Assembly: GCA_026182355.1 (NCBI GenBank)
Contig: JAPFBL010000316.1
Span: 62,001-126,000, forward strand
Length of the DNA stretch: 64,000 nucleotides
Reading direction: 5' to 3'
Source of the DNA: Hermatobates lingyangjiaoensis
Taxonomy: Eukaryota; Arthropoda; Insecta; Hemiptera; Hermatobatidae
Part shown: positions 54,084 to 64,000 of the stretch, one piece after another
Layout: each line of letters begins with the position of its first letter
Position numbering within the stretch: the stretch's first letter is position 1
Notes under the pieces: model-generated
Told to the model about the DNA's origin: nothing
What the model saw: the letters and a program-made list of their open reading frames with translations, nothing else
Database searches by the model: none
Position numbers and translations under genes: made by a program

Positions 54084-54214
54084 TTAACGGTACAGGTTGA
54101 GACCAGGAAGAGAACGAGCCCCAAGGAGGCATATGAATGCCTCTTCGGAAGCTCTAAGGGTGACATGGGGATTAGACTCGGGGATTTGTTTGAGGATTTG
54201 TACCCTGAAACAAT
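54084..54214 (-). pseudogene. PLE F endonuclease C-terminal fragment
   Basis: FRVQILKQIPESNPHVTLRA then SEEAFICLLGARSLPGLNLYR and stop, about 43 residues and intact in frame. Close to the PLE B C-terminus (LRASEEAYICLLDAR), so B and F are sister families. Confidence 0.78.
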
Positions 54215-54226
54215 CTATATAATATA

Positions 54227-54257
<31 letters not shown>

Positions 54258-54259
54258 AT

Positions 54260-56020
54260 TATTATGAAGAAAAAGATCCACAAAAGACAACATTAATAAA
54301 TACTCATTTATTCCAATACATTAGGTATTAGCAATTCGGTAAAATATGTTGAATTTCTGAATAATGTCTAATGTATGATAAAAAATTAATTTTAATAATA
54401 ACATTTTTTTTTAGGTAAGGAGGTGAAATCCATTTACAAACGTAGTTCTGGCCTCCCAGTTAAGCCAGAATACCATTTCTACATTACTTCCGACTAGGAC
54501 TCTTTTCATGAGGTTAGCAAGCCTTACTTTAGTATTTCTTATATTAATTTTTGTAAGTGATAATAATATATCAATGTTTAATATACACTTTATTGTTGCC
54601 AAACTTTTTCTAAGTTGCGGTTCTCCTTTTGGATATTTTTTGTTGTCTATTCTCCCTCTATGGACAGGTATTATTTTAGCAAATAAGAAAGTGCACGAAG
54701 CTGATTTCCATACATGACAAAATATTCATTTCGAGTTATAAATAGTTGATCAGAGTGCAAATTTTCTCAAACTATAACCAAACTGGGTAAAACAGTCATT
54801 TCCCTTTTCTGGTTGATATCTGATTGAAACATACTGTTTATCCAGTCAACATCGAAAACCGATCTTCTCACAAATATCATGGCTGAAACACAATTAAAAC
54901 TCCCTGAGCTTTATCACTGAGGATGCTTCATTTTTTTTTTTTCAAATCCAGATATTTCAAGTTCTTTTTGTCAAAATCATGTTCTAGTCCTCATCGCTGG
55001 CCACCTGGGCTAAATTGTTTTCATCTTGAGAAAGAATTTAATTAGAGCAGCAGTAGTGTTATTAGTGTTATTGATATGGAGTCAACACAATACTGACTTT
55101 ATGATTTCTAATGTCGTTACCAAATCACATTATCTGTCTTAAGTCTTCTTCAAAACATACTTTATAATTTTTAAAAAACTATACTCTCATTCAAATAAAT
55201 TTCATTTCTTTTTTTTTTTTGACTTAAATAAATTCAAAACGATTCATACGTATTGTTCCCTAGTTGTAGTCTTACAACTTACCTTACTTACAAATGTTAT
55301 TAACATTTGTTAATAACTAGTTATTCATTTTTGTGTTCAGGTTTTTAAATTGTTTGTTTCTATCGTTCAAAATATCTACTCTCTCTTTCCAACATTGCAC
55401 CTTTTTATAATCAAATCTCATGTGCTCTCTTATGATTTAAAAATATAATACTGATTGTTTCTTCTCTTATGAACTTTAAACGATATAACTATAGCTGCTG
55501 TTTTTAATTCAATAGTTACAGCTTTTTTGTGTAGACTCCGGAATTGCGGACTTTGTGAATCGATCCTTCGACTTATTTATTTAAACAAAAATCAATTTTA
55601 GACTGAAAATGAAATGAAAACATGGCTTACTTATTACAAAATAATAAAAATGTTACATTTTGCCTTCACTAGAACAGTAGCGAAAGCCTGAAATGTGGGC
55701 GTTGGACAAGAATTCTGGACTTGTGTAGGTATAACATACCTTATCGACGGGCCACTATCTTGTTGATAAAAGTAACATAAATCCCTCTTACGATCATATA
55801 TAAATGCCTGATTGATATAACATCCATTTATAAATACAACTTGTATAAATAAAGGCTGTTTACAGAATTATAAATAAATTTATCCGTCACTGTTTGGTTG
55901 TTGTGTTAAAAATTTGTCATGTTTTTTGGAATTTTAGTGTTGACGAAAAGAGGTTTTATAACCCTTGGTTATTTGTTGTTACCCTGAATTAGAATAAAAT
56001 AGAGTAGTATCTTGACTTTG
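54260..56020. other. No gene seen
   Basis: AT-rich; overlapping frames at 54411-54717 lack motifs. Confidence 0.5.
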
Positions 56021-56021
56021 A

Positions 56022-56054
56022 ACTCGTACAAATGGAGTTCGACAGAGGTGTCGA

Positions 56055-56088
<34 letters not shown>

Positions 56089-56215
56089 CGCCCTACAAAA
56101 ATTCGAACATATTTTGAAACTGGAACAGTCATGAACTCGAACAAATGGAGTTCGACCATGGAAATTGCACACCCCTACCCAGAATTCGAACATAATTTTG
56201 AAACTCGAACAATCG
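56022..56215 (+). repeat. 110-bp tandem duplication with (AC)n
   Basis: ACAAATGGAGTTCGAC occurs about 110 bp apart (56027, 56139), as does ATTCGAACATA then TTTTGAAACT. The first copy holds an (AC)n run at 56060-56085. Confidence 0.7.
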
Positions 56216-56269
56216 TCCAAAGCAGACTAAAACCAAATATAGTCGAGAGACGAAAAGCTGCTAGTTGAC

Positions 56270-57500
56270 CCGAACACTGTTCGGCCAACAGTTTTCACCA
56301 GTTATATTTACTTATAATACATCAGATTTAATATTGTACTTTTGTTATTTTATATATTTTTAAAGAAATAACACCTGTATATGATCTGACAGGACGGATT
56401 ATTCCATTTCCTATTATATATTACTTATGAGATAACGAGTTTTGTTTTTCGTCCAAATCGGTTATCAACTAAAATTCTGGAACGAATTTATAGTCCAGAG
56501 CTAAGGTACCAGTGTATTTGATGTGACCTTTAGAAATGTAATGATCCTAGCAAGAAATGGAGTGGGTTGATTACTGTATGATTGGTCGAGCAAATGCCGC
56601 CCACATATACAGAGAATTAGATCCTGCAAATTATATCCCTTTTAAATTTCTTAAATAGAAAACATAATTATAGCTTAATCACGATAAACAGAATTGTTAT
56701 ATCGTTTATTTATGTAATATATTTTATTATTTTAGTTATACGGCCATATAAGTACTCCATATAAGTAAAATTTTATAATAAGAATCAAAGTATAAATTCA
56801 ATCAACTGGAAAAAGCAACAGAGCGAAATTAAATGCGGCTTAACTATCACTTTCGTAAATGGAAGTGATTTCTTAAACTCCCACTAGAATCGTTGAACCG
56901 GTCAACTGGGAAAGAAAAACAAAGAATACATAGCCCACGTAATGCCAGGATACGTGTCCTAACGGCTAATGCTTTTCCCCTCCCAGAGTTCCGTGCGTCC
57001 TTGGAGCTTCTTACTCCGTATCATTGTTATTGCAGTGCAACTTACATTTTAAATTTAACCCGTTTTTTTTATCAGTAAAAACACGTATACGTCATTTGTT
57101 AAAATATGTTTATTAAATATATCCAGTTTAATTGTCTACTCCTACTAAAGTCCGTCTGTTTTCTTTACTACAAGTGAAGTATAGCAAACACGAGATATCA
57201 ATTACTTTAAAACCAAAACTAAATTAATTGTTGAACATGTTGATATTATAATCGCTAATAGTAAAAGTAGAGGCCACACCATATTTCTTTAAGAGTTCGT
57301 AGCATTTTGCCTGCGACTCTGAATGAAACTTAACCTATGTCGTTTTTTAATTCCTAGAAGTTTCTTTCCTTCGGTATATACATCTATATCTTTCCGAGAG
57401 TTGAATGATGGGTTTGCAGTAGAATATATATTTATGAAAGAACAATCATGGTTAAGGATTCGGGAGTTTTACTGTTTGTTTTATTAAAGCATTTGAAGAA
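56270..57500. other. No gene seen
   Basis: AT-rich. 57170-57290 carries pieces like the R1/R2 border (GAAGTATAGCAAACACGAGA, AGTAGAGGCCACACCA). Confidence 0.45.
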
Positions 57501-57510
57501 ACCTGTCTCA

Positions 57511-57768
57511 CTAAACGATATCATGAATAATACCAAGAACTGTTGTCGCCTTATAGACTGTTTGAGTTAGGTGTTCAAACGTCGTGAATAAAAATTCCTT
57601 TTGAAAGGAGTGGTGATTTATAAAGATAAGACCCGAAACACTGTGGTCCGAACCCGCTGAAGTCGAATAGGGTGTACAGAACTTCAAAGTATCCCCTCTG
57701 TCTGAGGTTATTGAAAGATAATGATGAACAGATGTTGTGAAATTACCTTCAAAACATTGGCACATCAC
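57511..57768 (-). other. 85-codon frame, possible retroelement endonuclease scrap
   Basis: Contains PYSTSAGSDHSVSG and NHHSFQKEF with HLTQTVYKATTV. Phrases of the type SDHS and LTQ-V--T-V occur in apurinic-type endonucleases of LINEs, but the order here is not right and catalytic residues are not evident. Very uncertain. Confidence 0.22.
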
Positions 57769-57779
57769 TCCTTTTTATG

Positions 57780-58360
57780 ATAACAAACGTCACTGCTTTT
57801 ACAATAAATTTTAAATATTGGTTAATGAGAATTTGTTCGTACAAGGAAACTGGATCGCGGATAATTCCTCACCGAATAAGAAAAAGTAGAGAAATAACAT
57901 TAATTTTCATGAATAGCTATAATAATATAAGTTAGCATGCATAGAAAGCAGTTAATTATTTTACAAGACACTCTTTCTCTGTTTCACACAATGCTCTTTG
58001 ATCATTCCTTCTCAGTATCTATCCCCCCTACACTGTCGACTCGTACTAGACATAACAGTCATTGAGTTGCTCTTTGCCAGGCGAGCAGAGCTGTTCTTCT
58101 TCTAATGATGTCGAAGGTGAAATACTGAAGTGAATTCTGTTGTTGTTTCCCAGTGTTCCTTCTTCTTGATAGTTTTAGAAGCTGTCATAATAGACTGTTT
58201 CTCTTGTTCTTAATTATGTATATATATTTTGATGTACGGAAATGCAGTCGAACTGTTCTTTACAAAACTTTTAAATATTAATATTAATAACCGGTTTTAT
58301 CCTGTTTTGTGTTCTATGTATTTTGGTATACATGTATTTTTGATGTATTTTATATATATA
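57780..58360. other. No gene; decayed ribozyme-like scrap
   Basis: 58090-58170 has CTTCTTCTAATGATGTCG then GTGAAATACTGAAGTGAAT, a likely dead family M/F motif on the plus strand. Confidence 0.35.
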
Positions 58361-58365
58361 TATGA

Positions 58366-58468
58366 ATAAAGTTGGGTTTTTGACTCTGACGAAGACCGCT
58401 TATTACGGTTGAAAGATCTTAGTCTTGTTTTCACATATTCTTATTGTTGTTTGATCATTGATTATATA
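58366..58468 (+). mobile_element. Family A single plus copy
   Basis: GTTGGGTTTTTGACT, ribozyme 58382-58424, end TTGTTTGATCATTGATTAT. TA-rich flanks. Confidence 0.7.
58382..58424 (+). ncRNA. Hammerhead-like ribozyme, family A
   Basis: GACT/AGTC, CTGACGA, GACCG/CGGTT, GAA, AGATCT intact; loop CTTATTA. Confidence 0.7.
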
Positions 58469-58519
58469 AAAATTATATTATATATATATATATAATATAT
58501 AATATATAAATATATAAAT

Positions 58520-58818
58520 AACATACTAAACAGTCCAAACTGGACAGATAAATCAATGGAAAAGACAAAACATAAAAGAAACGAGAACACATACTGAACA
58601 ATATTTCGAACTGAAGTTCGTCATCAGGAAGAGAGTAGAAAGAAGAAGAAGAGGTACGTGCGTAAGGAGTGAGGATGGAAGGTGAGTCGCCTCACTCCTT
58701 ACGCACGTACCTCTTCTTCTTCTTTCTACTCTCTTCCTGATGATGAACTTGAGTTTGAAATATTGATCCAGTATGTGTTCTCGTTTCTTTTATGTGTTGT
58801 CTTTTTCATTTGTATTAT
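58520..58818. mobile_element. Family M ribozyme palindrome
   Basis: The left arm AAAGAAACGAGAACACATAC mirrors the right. A long central inverted segment GAAGAAGAAGAGGTACGTGC surrounds GTGAGTCGCCTCAC. The minus ribozyme is 58595-58630. The plus one (about 58735-58770) has CTGATGA and GAAC but TTGAGTTT in stem II. (TA)n on both sides. Confidence 0.7.
58595..58630 (-). ncRNA. Hammerhead-like ribozyme, family M
   Basis: CTTC, CTGATGA, extra C, GAAC/GTTC with TTCA loop, GAA, ATAT, T, then GTTC; stem I is weak. Confidence 0.55.
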
Positions 58819-58834
58819 ATATATATATATATAT

Positions 58835-59596
58835 CAGTGGCGATTTCTCAGGGAATGCAACACATGCATTGCATGCATAGAATTCATCTTTAAAGAAACC
58901 AAAATGTTCGAGACTCGAAATATTTAAAGGAACCCCTTTTTTTTTATTCCACTACACGCTAAGGAACCATTTTCTATGATTGCGCTAAGCTTCCCAATGC
59001 AGGGGATTTACTCTTATCATTTCTGGTTAATGAAAATGGTCTTAATTGCCATTTGAGCTCCTCAAATACATACTGGAAAGTGATTTGCACACAGGTCTTC
59101 CGGAAATTTATAAACTCATGAATTTGGTTATGACTATTCCCATAACAACAGCAAGTGTTGAGAGATCGTTTTCTGCCCTCAAAAGAATTAAAAGTTATTT
59201 ACGAAGCTCCCAAAGTGAAGAGTGATTGTCTAATTTATCCCTAATTTCAATTGAAAGACATTTACTTAAAGATCTCATGGCAGATAGAGAGAAGTTTTAT
59301 GGTTTTGTTATCGGAGAATTTTGCAAGAAGTTTTTATTCAAATGATGCATTGTGTATCTCTTTCTTTAATAAAAACATTTTTTGCCTATTTTTATTGTAT
59401 TGGTTAATAAAAGTTAATGTTAAAAGTATTTCCAAATAAAACCTGATTCAAATCCCCATAAAATGTTTTTAATACATCATTATCCTTTTGTGCAACATGA
59501 AAAGACTGAACATGAGAATTAGAAGGGTATTTCTCTGTATTTCTTTTATTCTTTGAAAATTGCATGCCTAAAGAAAAAGGTCAGGAGTCGCCACTG
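58835..59596 (+). mobile_element. hAT element, internally deleted
   Basis: Terminal inverted repeats CAGTGGCGATTTCTCA and, at the right end, CAGTGGCGACTCCTGA on the minus strand (13 of 16 match). The interior keeps the C-terminal transposase part at 59049-59345. Length 762 bp, versus several kb for autonomous hAT elements. An 8-bp target duplication cannot be judged in the flanking (TA)n. Confidence 0.82.
59049..59345 (+). pseudogene. hAT transposase C-terminal (dimerisation) fragment
   Basis: 99 codons in one frame: PFELLKYILESDLHTGLPEI, then YKLMNLVMTIPITTASVERS and FSALKRIKSYLRSSQSEE, an in-frame TGA at 59223-59225, then LSNLSLISIERHLLKDL. The P-TTASVERSFSALKRIK-YLRSS block is the classic hAT C-terminal dimerisation signature, close to the ZMYM/KRAB-O type. 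The catalytic core is missing, so the copy is dead. Confidence 0.9.
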
Positions 59597-59597
59597 A

Positions 59598-59644
<47 letters not shown>

Positions 59645-59654
59645 CCATGAAAAC

Positions 59655-59888
59655 GAAAAACGGTCCGGCAGGACAAATAACAATTAAAATAAGCAGTGAC
59701 ACATAAACAGAAACACAACAAAGACTCACTTTTCAATATTTCGACCGTAATATTGACTCTGTTGACTGTCGTCCCTCCGTCAATTCACTTCTTCTCCTGA
59801 GGACGACCGCCATTACGGTCGAAATATTGAAAAGTGAGTCTTTGTTGTGTTTCTGTTTATGTGTCACTGCTTATTTTAATTGTTATAT
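59655..59888. mobile_element. Family N ribozyme palindrome
   Basis: Arms AACAATTAAAATAAGCAGTG and complement. Minus half: CTTTTCAATATTTCGACCG, then cut. Plus ribozyme about 59792-59832: TTCTC, CTGAGGA, extra C, GACCG/CGGTC, GAA, ATAT, T, GA. (TA)n on both sides. Confidence 0.7.
59792..59832 (+). ncRNA. Hammerhead-like ribozyme, family N
   Basis: Core CTGAGGA, strong 5-bp stem II GACCG/CGGTC, GAA, ATAT, T; stem I only two to three pairs. Confidence 0.6.
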
Positions 59889-59899
59889 ATATATATATG

Positions 59900-60890
59900 T
59901 ATATATTACCGTATATATATTTATACATATATATAGTAAATAATCTTAGCTGAAGTTATATTTAAAAGATAGATAATAATTCTATCTTTAGTTTTAAAAT
60001 GTAAGAATGTTTATGTATTAATGTTTATATATACATGTGTTTGAACTGTATATATATCCAGTATACATATCTTGAATACTGGATACCTAATTGAATGAGT
60101 ATTCTTTAATACTTTAATATCAAGAAATGTTTCTAGGATTCGATATTACAATTATTTTTCAATTTGTGTAATAATTTTTCTTCAGAATCTTACTATGAAT
60201 ATGGTTCCTGTTATTTCGTCTTATATTTGAAAAAAGATAATTAAAAAGATGGTTACTTTACATTGAAGATGTTTTACAATATTTCCTCGCTAAGGAAGTA
60301 TGAATGATTTGAAGGAGACTTTCCTTTTGACGGGGAATTGCTTGTTATGTGAATAGTGGTCTAAATATCTCGCACGACTGAGTAAGTTCTATTCCTGACA
60401 AGGTTTTGCCGATACTGCTATTCTTTTATCAACATTTCTTAGTCGTTCTGTTGATGTTGGAAACTTTCTTTATTCATCTGCAAATGAAATGGCAACTTGA
60501 ATAAATATTTAAGACAATTCAAACTCACATTATTAAAAATGTGCAATAAGTTTGTTCATTTTTCTTTGATTACAAATTATATTCATCTGATTTAGATTGC
60601 TACTTTTTTTATTGTTTTGGTTTTAAAATAGATGAATAAAACAGATGTATTTGATAAAGATAATATATCAAAACATTTTTTTTTTCAAAAATGCAAAATT
60701 TATTTGAAGAATCAACAGCATAGGAAAAGTAAGTGTTGTGTTAGGGTAGCTTTCATCGGAATACTTTTCTTATATTTGACGGAAAATTAAATAACCATGT
60801 TTTGATTTGATTATCATACTTTCAAAATTATTGTTAATTATTTTTTATACTTATTCATTCCAAACAAATTGAGTTATAATTCATCGGCAC
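59900..60890. other. No gene seen
   Basis: AT-rich DNA without supported features. Confidence 0.5.
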
Positions 60891-60895
60891 AAATA

Positions 60896-61522
60896 CAGTG
60901 ATACCTCAGTTATCGCGGTTAATAGGGACCAGAACCGGCCGAGATAAGTAAAAAACGAAAAGTAGTGTCCTCCTCTCATTTTTTAAAAACCGTACATTTC
61001 TTGTGTATGCATAATGTTAATAAGCCATATATGACAGTATTTGCTACACTTATACTAATATTGAAACCATATAAGTGCATATGTTATCATTTGAACATTA
61101 AAGAATAATTTTAAACATGTAAATAAAATATTAATAGTATAAATAATATATGTAATGTATAAATAATATAAATATGATCTGTATGATATGTATGTAAAAT
61201 ACGTAGATGTAACCAAAGCGTAAATACTCTAAATGTGTTTTTAGAACTCTTTTATTCTAATAACAATTTTTCTTTTGTTAACAAGTACGTCAAGGTACGT
61301 AACTTGATCACGTCTGGCAATAGCCTTTCTTTGCTCGATCTTTATAAATGTTGATGAATCACGTGGAAATGTCAATCAAAGATCGGGATTTTCAGTTCTA
61401 TGGAGTGCGGGCAACTTTCGCGCCACAATTAATCAATTTTGAATTTTCGATAGTTATTTTTGAACCATCGGCGATGTACTAAAGCTGCAATAAATGAACC
61501 GTTATTTAGCGACGGATGACTG
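60896..61522. mobile_element. pogo/Tigger-like non-autonomous element
   Basis: The left end CAGTGATACCTCAGTTATCG followed by GGTTAATAGGGACC and AGAACCGGCC has the look of widespread pogo-family ends. The right end on the minus strand begins CAGTCATCCGTCGCTA and shares CGGTT further in. TA lies immediately outside both ends (60894-60895 and 61523-61524), as expected of TA-targeting Tc1/mariner elements. No transposase frame is left in 627 bp. Confidence 0.68.
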
Positions 61523-61633
61523 TAATAATGTTTGTTATCATTAGTTGTGCAATCCGTAATTGTATGGTATTTACTCATTCAGAGTTAAAATGGATATAAA
61601 CAAACAAAAGTCTCCACACAAATGAAGTTTTAT

Positions 61634-61668
61634 ACGCGTTTCGAACACTTTGTGTTCATCATCAGGAA
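61634..61668 (-). ncRNA. Hammerhead-like ribozyme, family I
   Basis: CTGATGA, extra T, GAACAC/GTGTTC, GAA, ACGCGT; sequence after stem III is truncated, so stem I is missing. Confidence 0.5.
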
Positions 61669-61710
61669 CACACTATAATACTGATTAGATATAATTTGTA
61701 TTATAGTGTC

Positions 61711-61751
61711 TTCCTGATGATGAACACAAAGTGTTCGAAACGCATTGTTGC
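61711..61751 (+). ncRNA. Hammerhead-like ribozyme, family I
   Basis: CTGATGA, extra T, GAACAC/GTGTTC, GAA, stem III ACGCAT (one change), T, GTTGC; stem I weak. Confidence 0.52.
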
Positions 61752-62129
61752 TGTTGAATAAAACTTCATTTGTGTGGAAACTTTTGTTTGTTTATCCATT
61801 TTAACTCAAAATGTTTGTTATTTCTGACAATTTCTAAGAATCTATGTTAAGTAGTCCACCTTCTTCAGAGTATCCCGAGTCTTCTTAAATGCCCCAATAG
61901 CGGATCTACATATTTTTTATTAACTTCTTGATTCTAGCTCAAATTTTAATTTTTATTAACTTTTCAAACTATTAGTCTTTTAACTTTTGTCTTAGTTCTC
62001 TTTTTCTTTCATTTCTTGTTTCTTTTATTTATTACTTGTCAGCTTTCGTTATTCTATTTTTCCTGTACTTTTCCTTCGTATATTAACAGTACTTGCTGTT
62101 GCTGCAGAACATGTTTTCTTTAGTGTTTA

Positions 62130-62235
62130 TGTTCACTTCTTAGATAAGTCAAATGTGTTCTTCTGATGACGATGATGGTCGAAATATTGAGGTGCGTTCT
62201 TGTAATGGTTTTTGAAGTGTTCTCATATTATAATT
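62130..62235 (+). mobile_element. Family O PLE terminus with ribozyme-like motif
   Basis: TTCTTCTGATGACGATGATG, then GTCGAAATATTGAGGTGCG: CTGATGA, stem II GAT/GTC weak, GAA, ATAT, T. Stem I 3' strand GAGGTG has no good partner. Not bounded by TA. Confidence 0.45.
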
Positions 62236-62239
62236 TATA

Positions 62240-63410
62240 TGAAAATCTATATGCCTATCTTTTGATAGCAGTCCATCGTAGTAGGTAGGACTTCCTTTTT
62301 ATAGCGGCAAATCAAAATAAACGCAAATGAAATTAAAATCAACTAAGGATACCTACTCGGTACAGTATTAGACACTTAATAGTACCCGTGTATTTATACC
62401 TATATACTATACTTGGGTAGCTAGCCAAACATAGCTTAAAGTCCATAACAATGCTTCTACGTTGAATTGCCGATCCATTCCAATTCTTAGCTTTTAAGTA
62501 AGACCTACACAAATTTAGGTCTCAGTTTCAGTTTGCTATGACTTAAAACTGGCTGAGTTTGCTTGAAACAAAAATTTTTGGAACATAAAAAATAGAAATT
62601 TTTCTAAAAAATGATTCGGTTTCTGTAATGGATAAAATGTAAATGTAATGATAACTTGAAATAAGTCAGTTCTAAGCAATTTTACAGACGAAACCTTTCT
62701 TTTATTTATATAGGTAACGTTATGGGTATTTATGGTTTTAATAAATTATTTAGGTGGTAGAAGTATCCATTCACTGTGTCTTGTTAGATAATGTATTATA
62801 TGGCAAAAATGCGTGCATTCGCTTTTGTCTAAGGTTGAAAATGCTTTGTGTTGTTTCTAGATTTCAAGAAATATATATATAATATAGCAGGAGAGTAACG
62901 ATTCACAGGGGCATTTCAAGTTTCTGAGAAAGTTAAATCTCCAGTGAAGTGATTCAAAGGAGACTCAGATCTTTCTCTTCATTGGTTGTAAATCAAGTGT
63001 TATGATGATCAACAGGTTTCCAACTCAAATCAACTTGAAGTTTCACTACTGTACGCTAAATGCTTCTTTACTAAAAGGTGAAAGAAACTTATTTTGAACA
63101 ATCTAGATCCAAGTTAGAACAAAAGATAATAACAGAAAAGGATAGTTAGAATGTGAGAGAGGAATCAAGAGTTGTGACAAGGAAGAGAGAGAATAAGAGA
63201 GAGTAAGGAAGAGTATGTGAGACAGAATATAAAGGAAAAGGGAGAGAGTGAATATGGAGTGATATTGAATATTCCACTTTTGTTACCAAAGATCGAAGAC
63301 AAAATAACAGTAAAGCCTCAATTTTCTAAAACTCCTCAAACATTTTATTGAACAAATAACTAACGAAATTAATTATGCTAGTGAAAATGATTCACCTAAC
63401 ACACATGAAC
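62240..63410. other. No gene seen
   Basis: AT-rich; GA-rich run 63125-63250. No coding support. Confidence 0.45.
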
Positions 63411-63414
63411 GTGA

Positions 63415-63864
63415 TCTTTTGAGATGTTTATTATTATTGAGGCATTCAACATAACTCAGAATAAACATAATCGTAACAACGTGGGTAATATGTTAATAAA
63501 AAACTCTCCCAGTGAATTGGAGTCCGCTGGTATTTATAAAATTCCGTGCAAAAATTGCCATACAATTTATATTGGTTAAACTGGTAAATCATTAAAGACA
63601 CGTGTAAAACAACACCAATACAACGTAAGTAGCCAGAAAAAAAGTAGTGCCTTATTCTTGCATATAAAAAATGAAAATCATCATATTGATTGGACAGGAG
63701 CTAAATTTATTACCTATGAAAAATCAATGTTGTTAAGAAATATTATTGAATCGTCTCTAATTAAATTTAATAGATCAAATATTATAAACATTAGTAACGG
63801 TCTCTTCAAACTTGATAATTTCGTCACGAGGGCAATAGCCTCTTCAAAGAGGGTTGACAGCTAG
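63415..63864 (+). pseudogene. Penelope-like GIY-YIG endonuclease, one in-frame stop
   Basis: Open on the plus strand after a TGA at 63412, first Met at 63424, ends TAG at 63862-63864. GIYKIPCKNCHTIYIG carries the GIY and YIG signatures and the Cys pair of PLE endonucleases. A TAA at 63577-63579 follows where related proteins have Gln, so a single change explains it. After that LKTRVKQHQYN holds the conserved Arg. The C-terminal part with NIIESSLIKFNRSNIINISN places a Glu at the catalytic position. The RT domain is absent upstream. The 3' untranslated stretch to 64000 matches the segment before a family A ribozyme at 39721-39750, so this is probably the protein-coding partner of family A. Confidence 0.85.
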
Positions 63865-64000
63865 CGGATAGTTTTTTACTTTTTCTTACTGTACTCCTTT
63901 GTTTCCCAAACATCCCTTTCTGGACATTAGTCCTTTCCTGCGCTTTCACCCTTTAAAATACCACTCTTCCCTCCCACTCTTCTCAACTTCTCACCAGATG
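63865..64000 (+). mobile_element. PLE A 3' untranslated region, cut by the window end
   Basis: Contains CCACTCTTCTCAACTTCTCA and CCAGATG at the edge, matching 39721-39748, where GTTTTCTGCATC, a short loop and the family A ribozyme follow. The ribozyme is expected just beyond the window. Confidence 0.65.

Larger units (their letters stand above)
53708..54216 (-). mobile_element. Penelope-like element F, 3' fragment (second copy)
   Basis: Twin of 33087-33530 with a longer (TTA)n tract (53935-54083). Terminus, ribozyme, unique segment and endonuclease tail in the same order. (TA)n on both sides and no inverted arm. Confidence 0.8.
61530..61818. mobile_element. Family I ribozyme palindrome
   Basis: Ends AAAATGGATATAAACAAAC and complement. 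Minus motif 61634-61668, plus motif 61711-61751. Loop contains TATAATACTGATTAGA. The plus side has stem II GAACAC/GTGTTC perfect. Confidence 0.72.

Noticed and set aside
53755..54166. 125-aa and 85-aa minus frames with Tyr/Ile/Leu runs
   Set aside because: They read the (TTA)n tract of PLE F in the wrong frame; the true frame is the endonuclease tail at 54084-54214.

Overview
Organism and overall character. The window is AT-rich eukaryotic, almost certainly invertebrate metazoan, nuclear DNA. It has no operons, no bacterial signals and no recognisable intron-exon host gene. It is built of (TA)n, (CA)n and (GGGT)n microsatellites, tRNA-derived SINEs, DNA-transposon remnants (hAT, pogo-like, IS630/Tc1-mariner-type, a MITE) and, above all, Penelope-like retroelements (PLEs). 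I could not fix the phylum from sequence alone. Only PLE fragments give clear proteins: a reverse transcriptase plus GIY-YIG endonuclease (10924-12121, minus), and endonuclease or C-terminal fragments at 32103-32518, 33418-33530, 54084-54214 (all minus) and 63415-63864 (plus).

Main finding. Dozens of short inserts scattered through the window carry hammerhead-ribozyme-like motifs. I call the families A to X by their core and flanks. Each motif has a CTGANGA core, a short stem II, GAA, a very short PALINDROMIC stem III and then a stem I that closes on the bases before the core. Stem III is AGATCT in A, ATAT in B/H/M/N, AATT in C/D, ACGT in E/K/U, AGGCCT in G and ACGCGT in I. Most copies have one extra base between the core and stem II. 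PLEs are known to carry hammerheads in their terminal repeats, and variants with a diminished stem III are known to act as dimers. The motifs lie 3' of the endonuclease frame in the PLE copies here, which ties them to those elements.

Architecture. Most inserts are inverted repeats. The larger ones (10485-12820 and 31709-33084) hold a 5'-truncated PLE joined head-to-head to an inverted copy of its own 3' end. The smaller ones (for example 4164-4336, 14124-14310, 39896-40063) have shrunk to two ribozymes facing each other around a short loop. Most sit in (TA)n tracts. One copy has a clear 12-bp target-site duplication (7984-8211), and four family-A segments lie inside a (CA)n array at 36.6-37.4 kb.

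Layout. 1-4.07 kb: three tandem ~850-bp repeats with (GGGT)n cores (R1), then two ~750-800-bp repeats (R2). 4.1-8.2 kb: a ribozyme palindrome, a MITE, a SINE and a second ribozyme insert. 8.8-14.4 kb: a nest of PLE termini and the RT-bearing PLE. 15.1-17.4 kb: R2/R1 composite and a 113-bp satellite. 18.9-19.2 kb: complete SINE. 20-28 kb: scattered A, I, J, L and F inserts. 29.4-33.5 kb: PLE B, C, D, W and F cluster with a transposase remnant. 35-37.4 kb: family I/X and the (CA)n array. 39.2-41.4 kb: A, G and I inserts. 43-48.8 kb: PLE 5' coding palindrome and A/M/H/S/D/C/W inserts. 50.4-54.2 kb: A, H, J, B, K, Q, C and F inserts plus an endonuclease remnant. 58.3-61.8 kb: A, M, hAT, N, pogo-like and I elements. 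63.4-64 kb: PLE endonuclease and 3' tail that appears to belong to family A. The remaining gene-less stretches hold AT-rich DNA in which I see nothing further.
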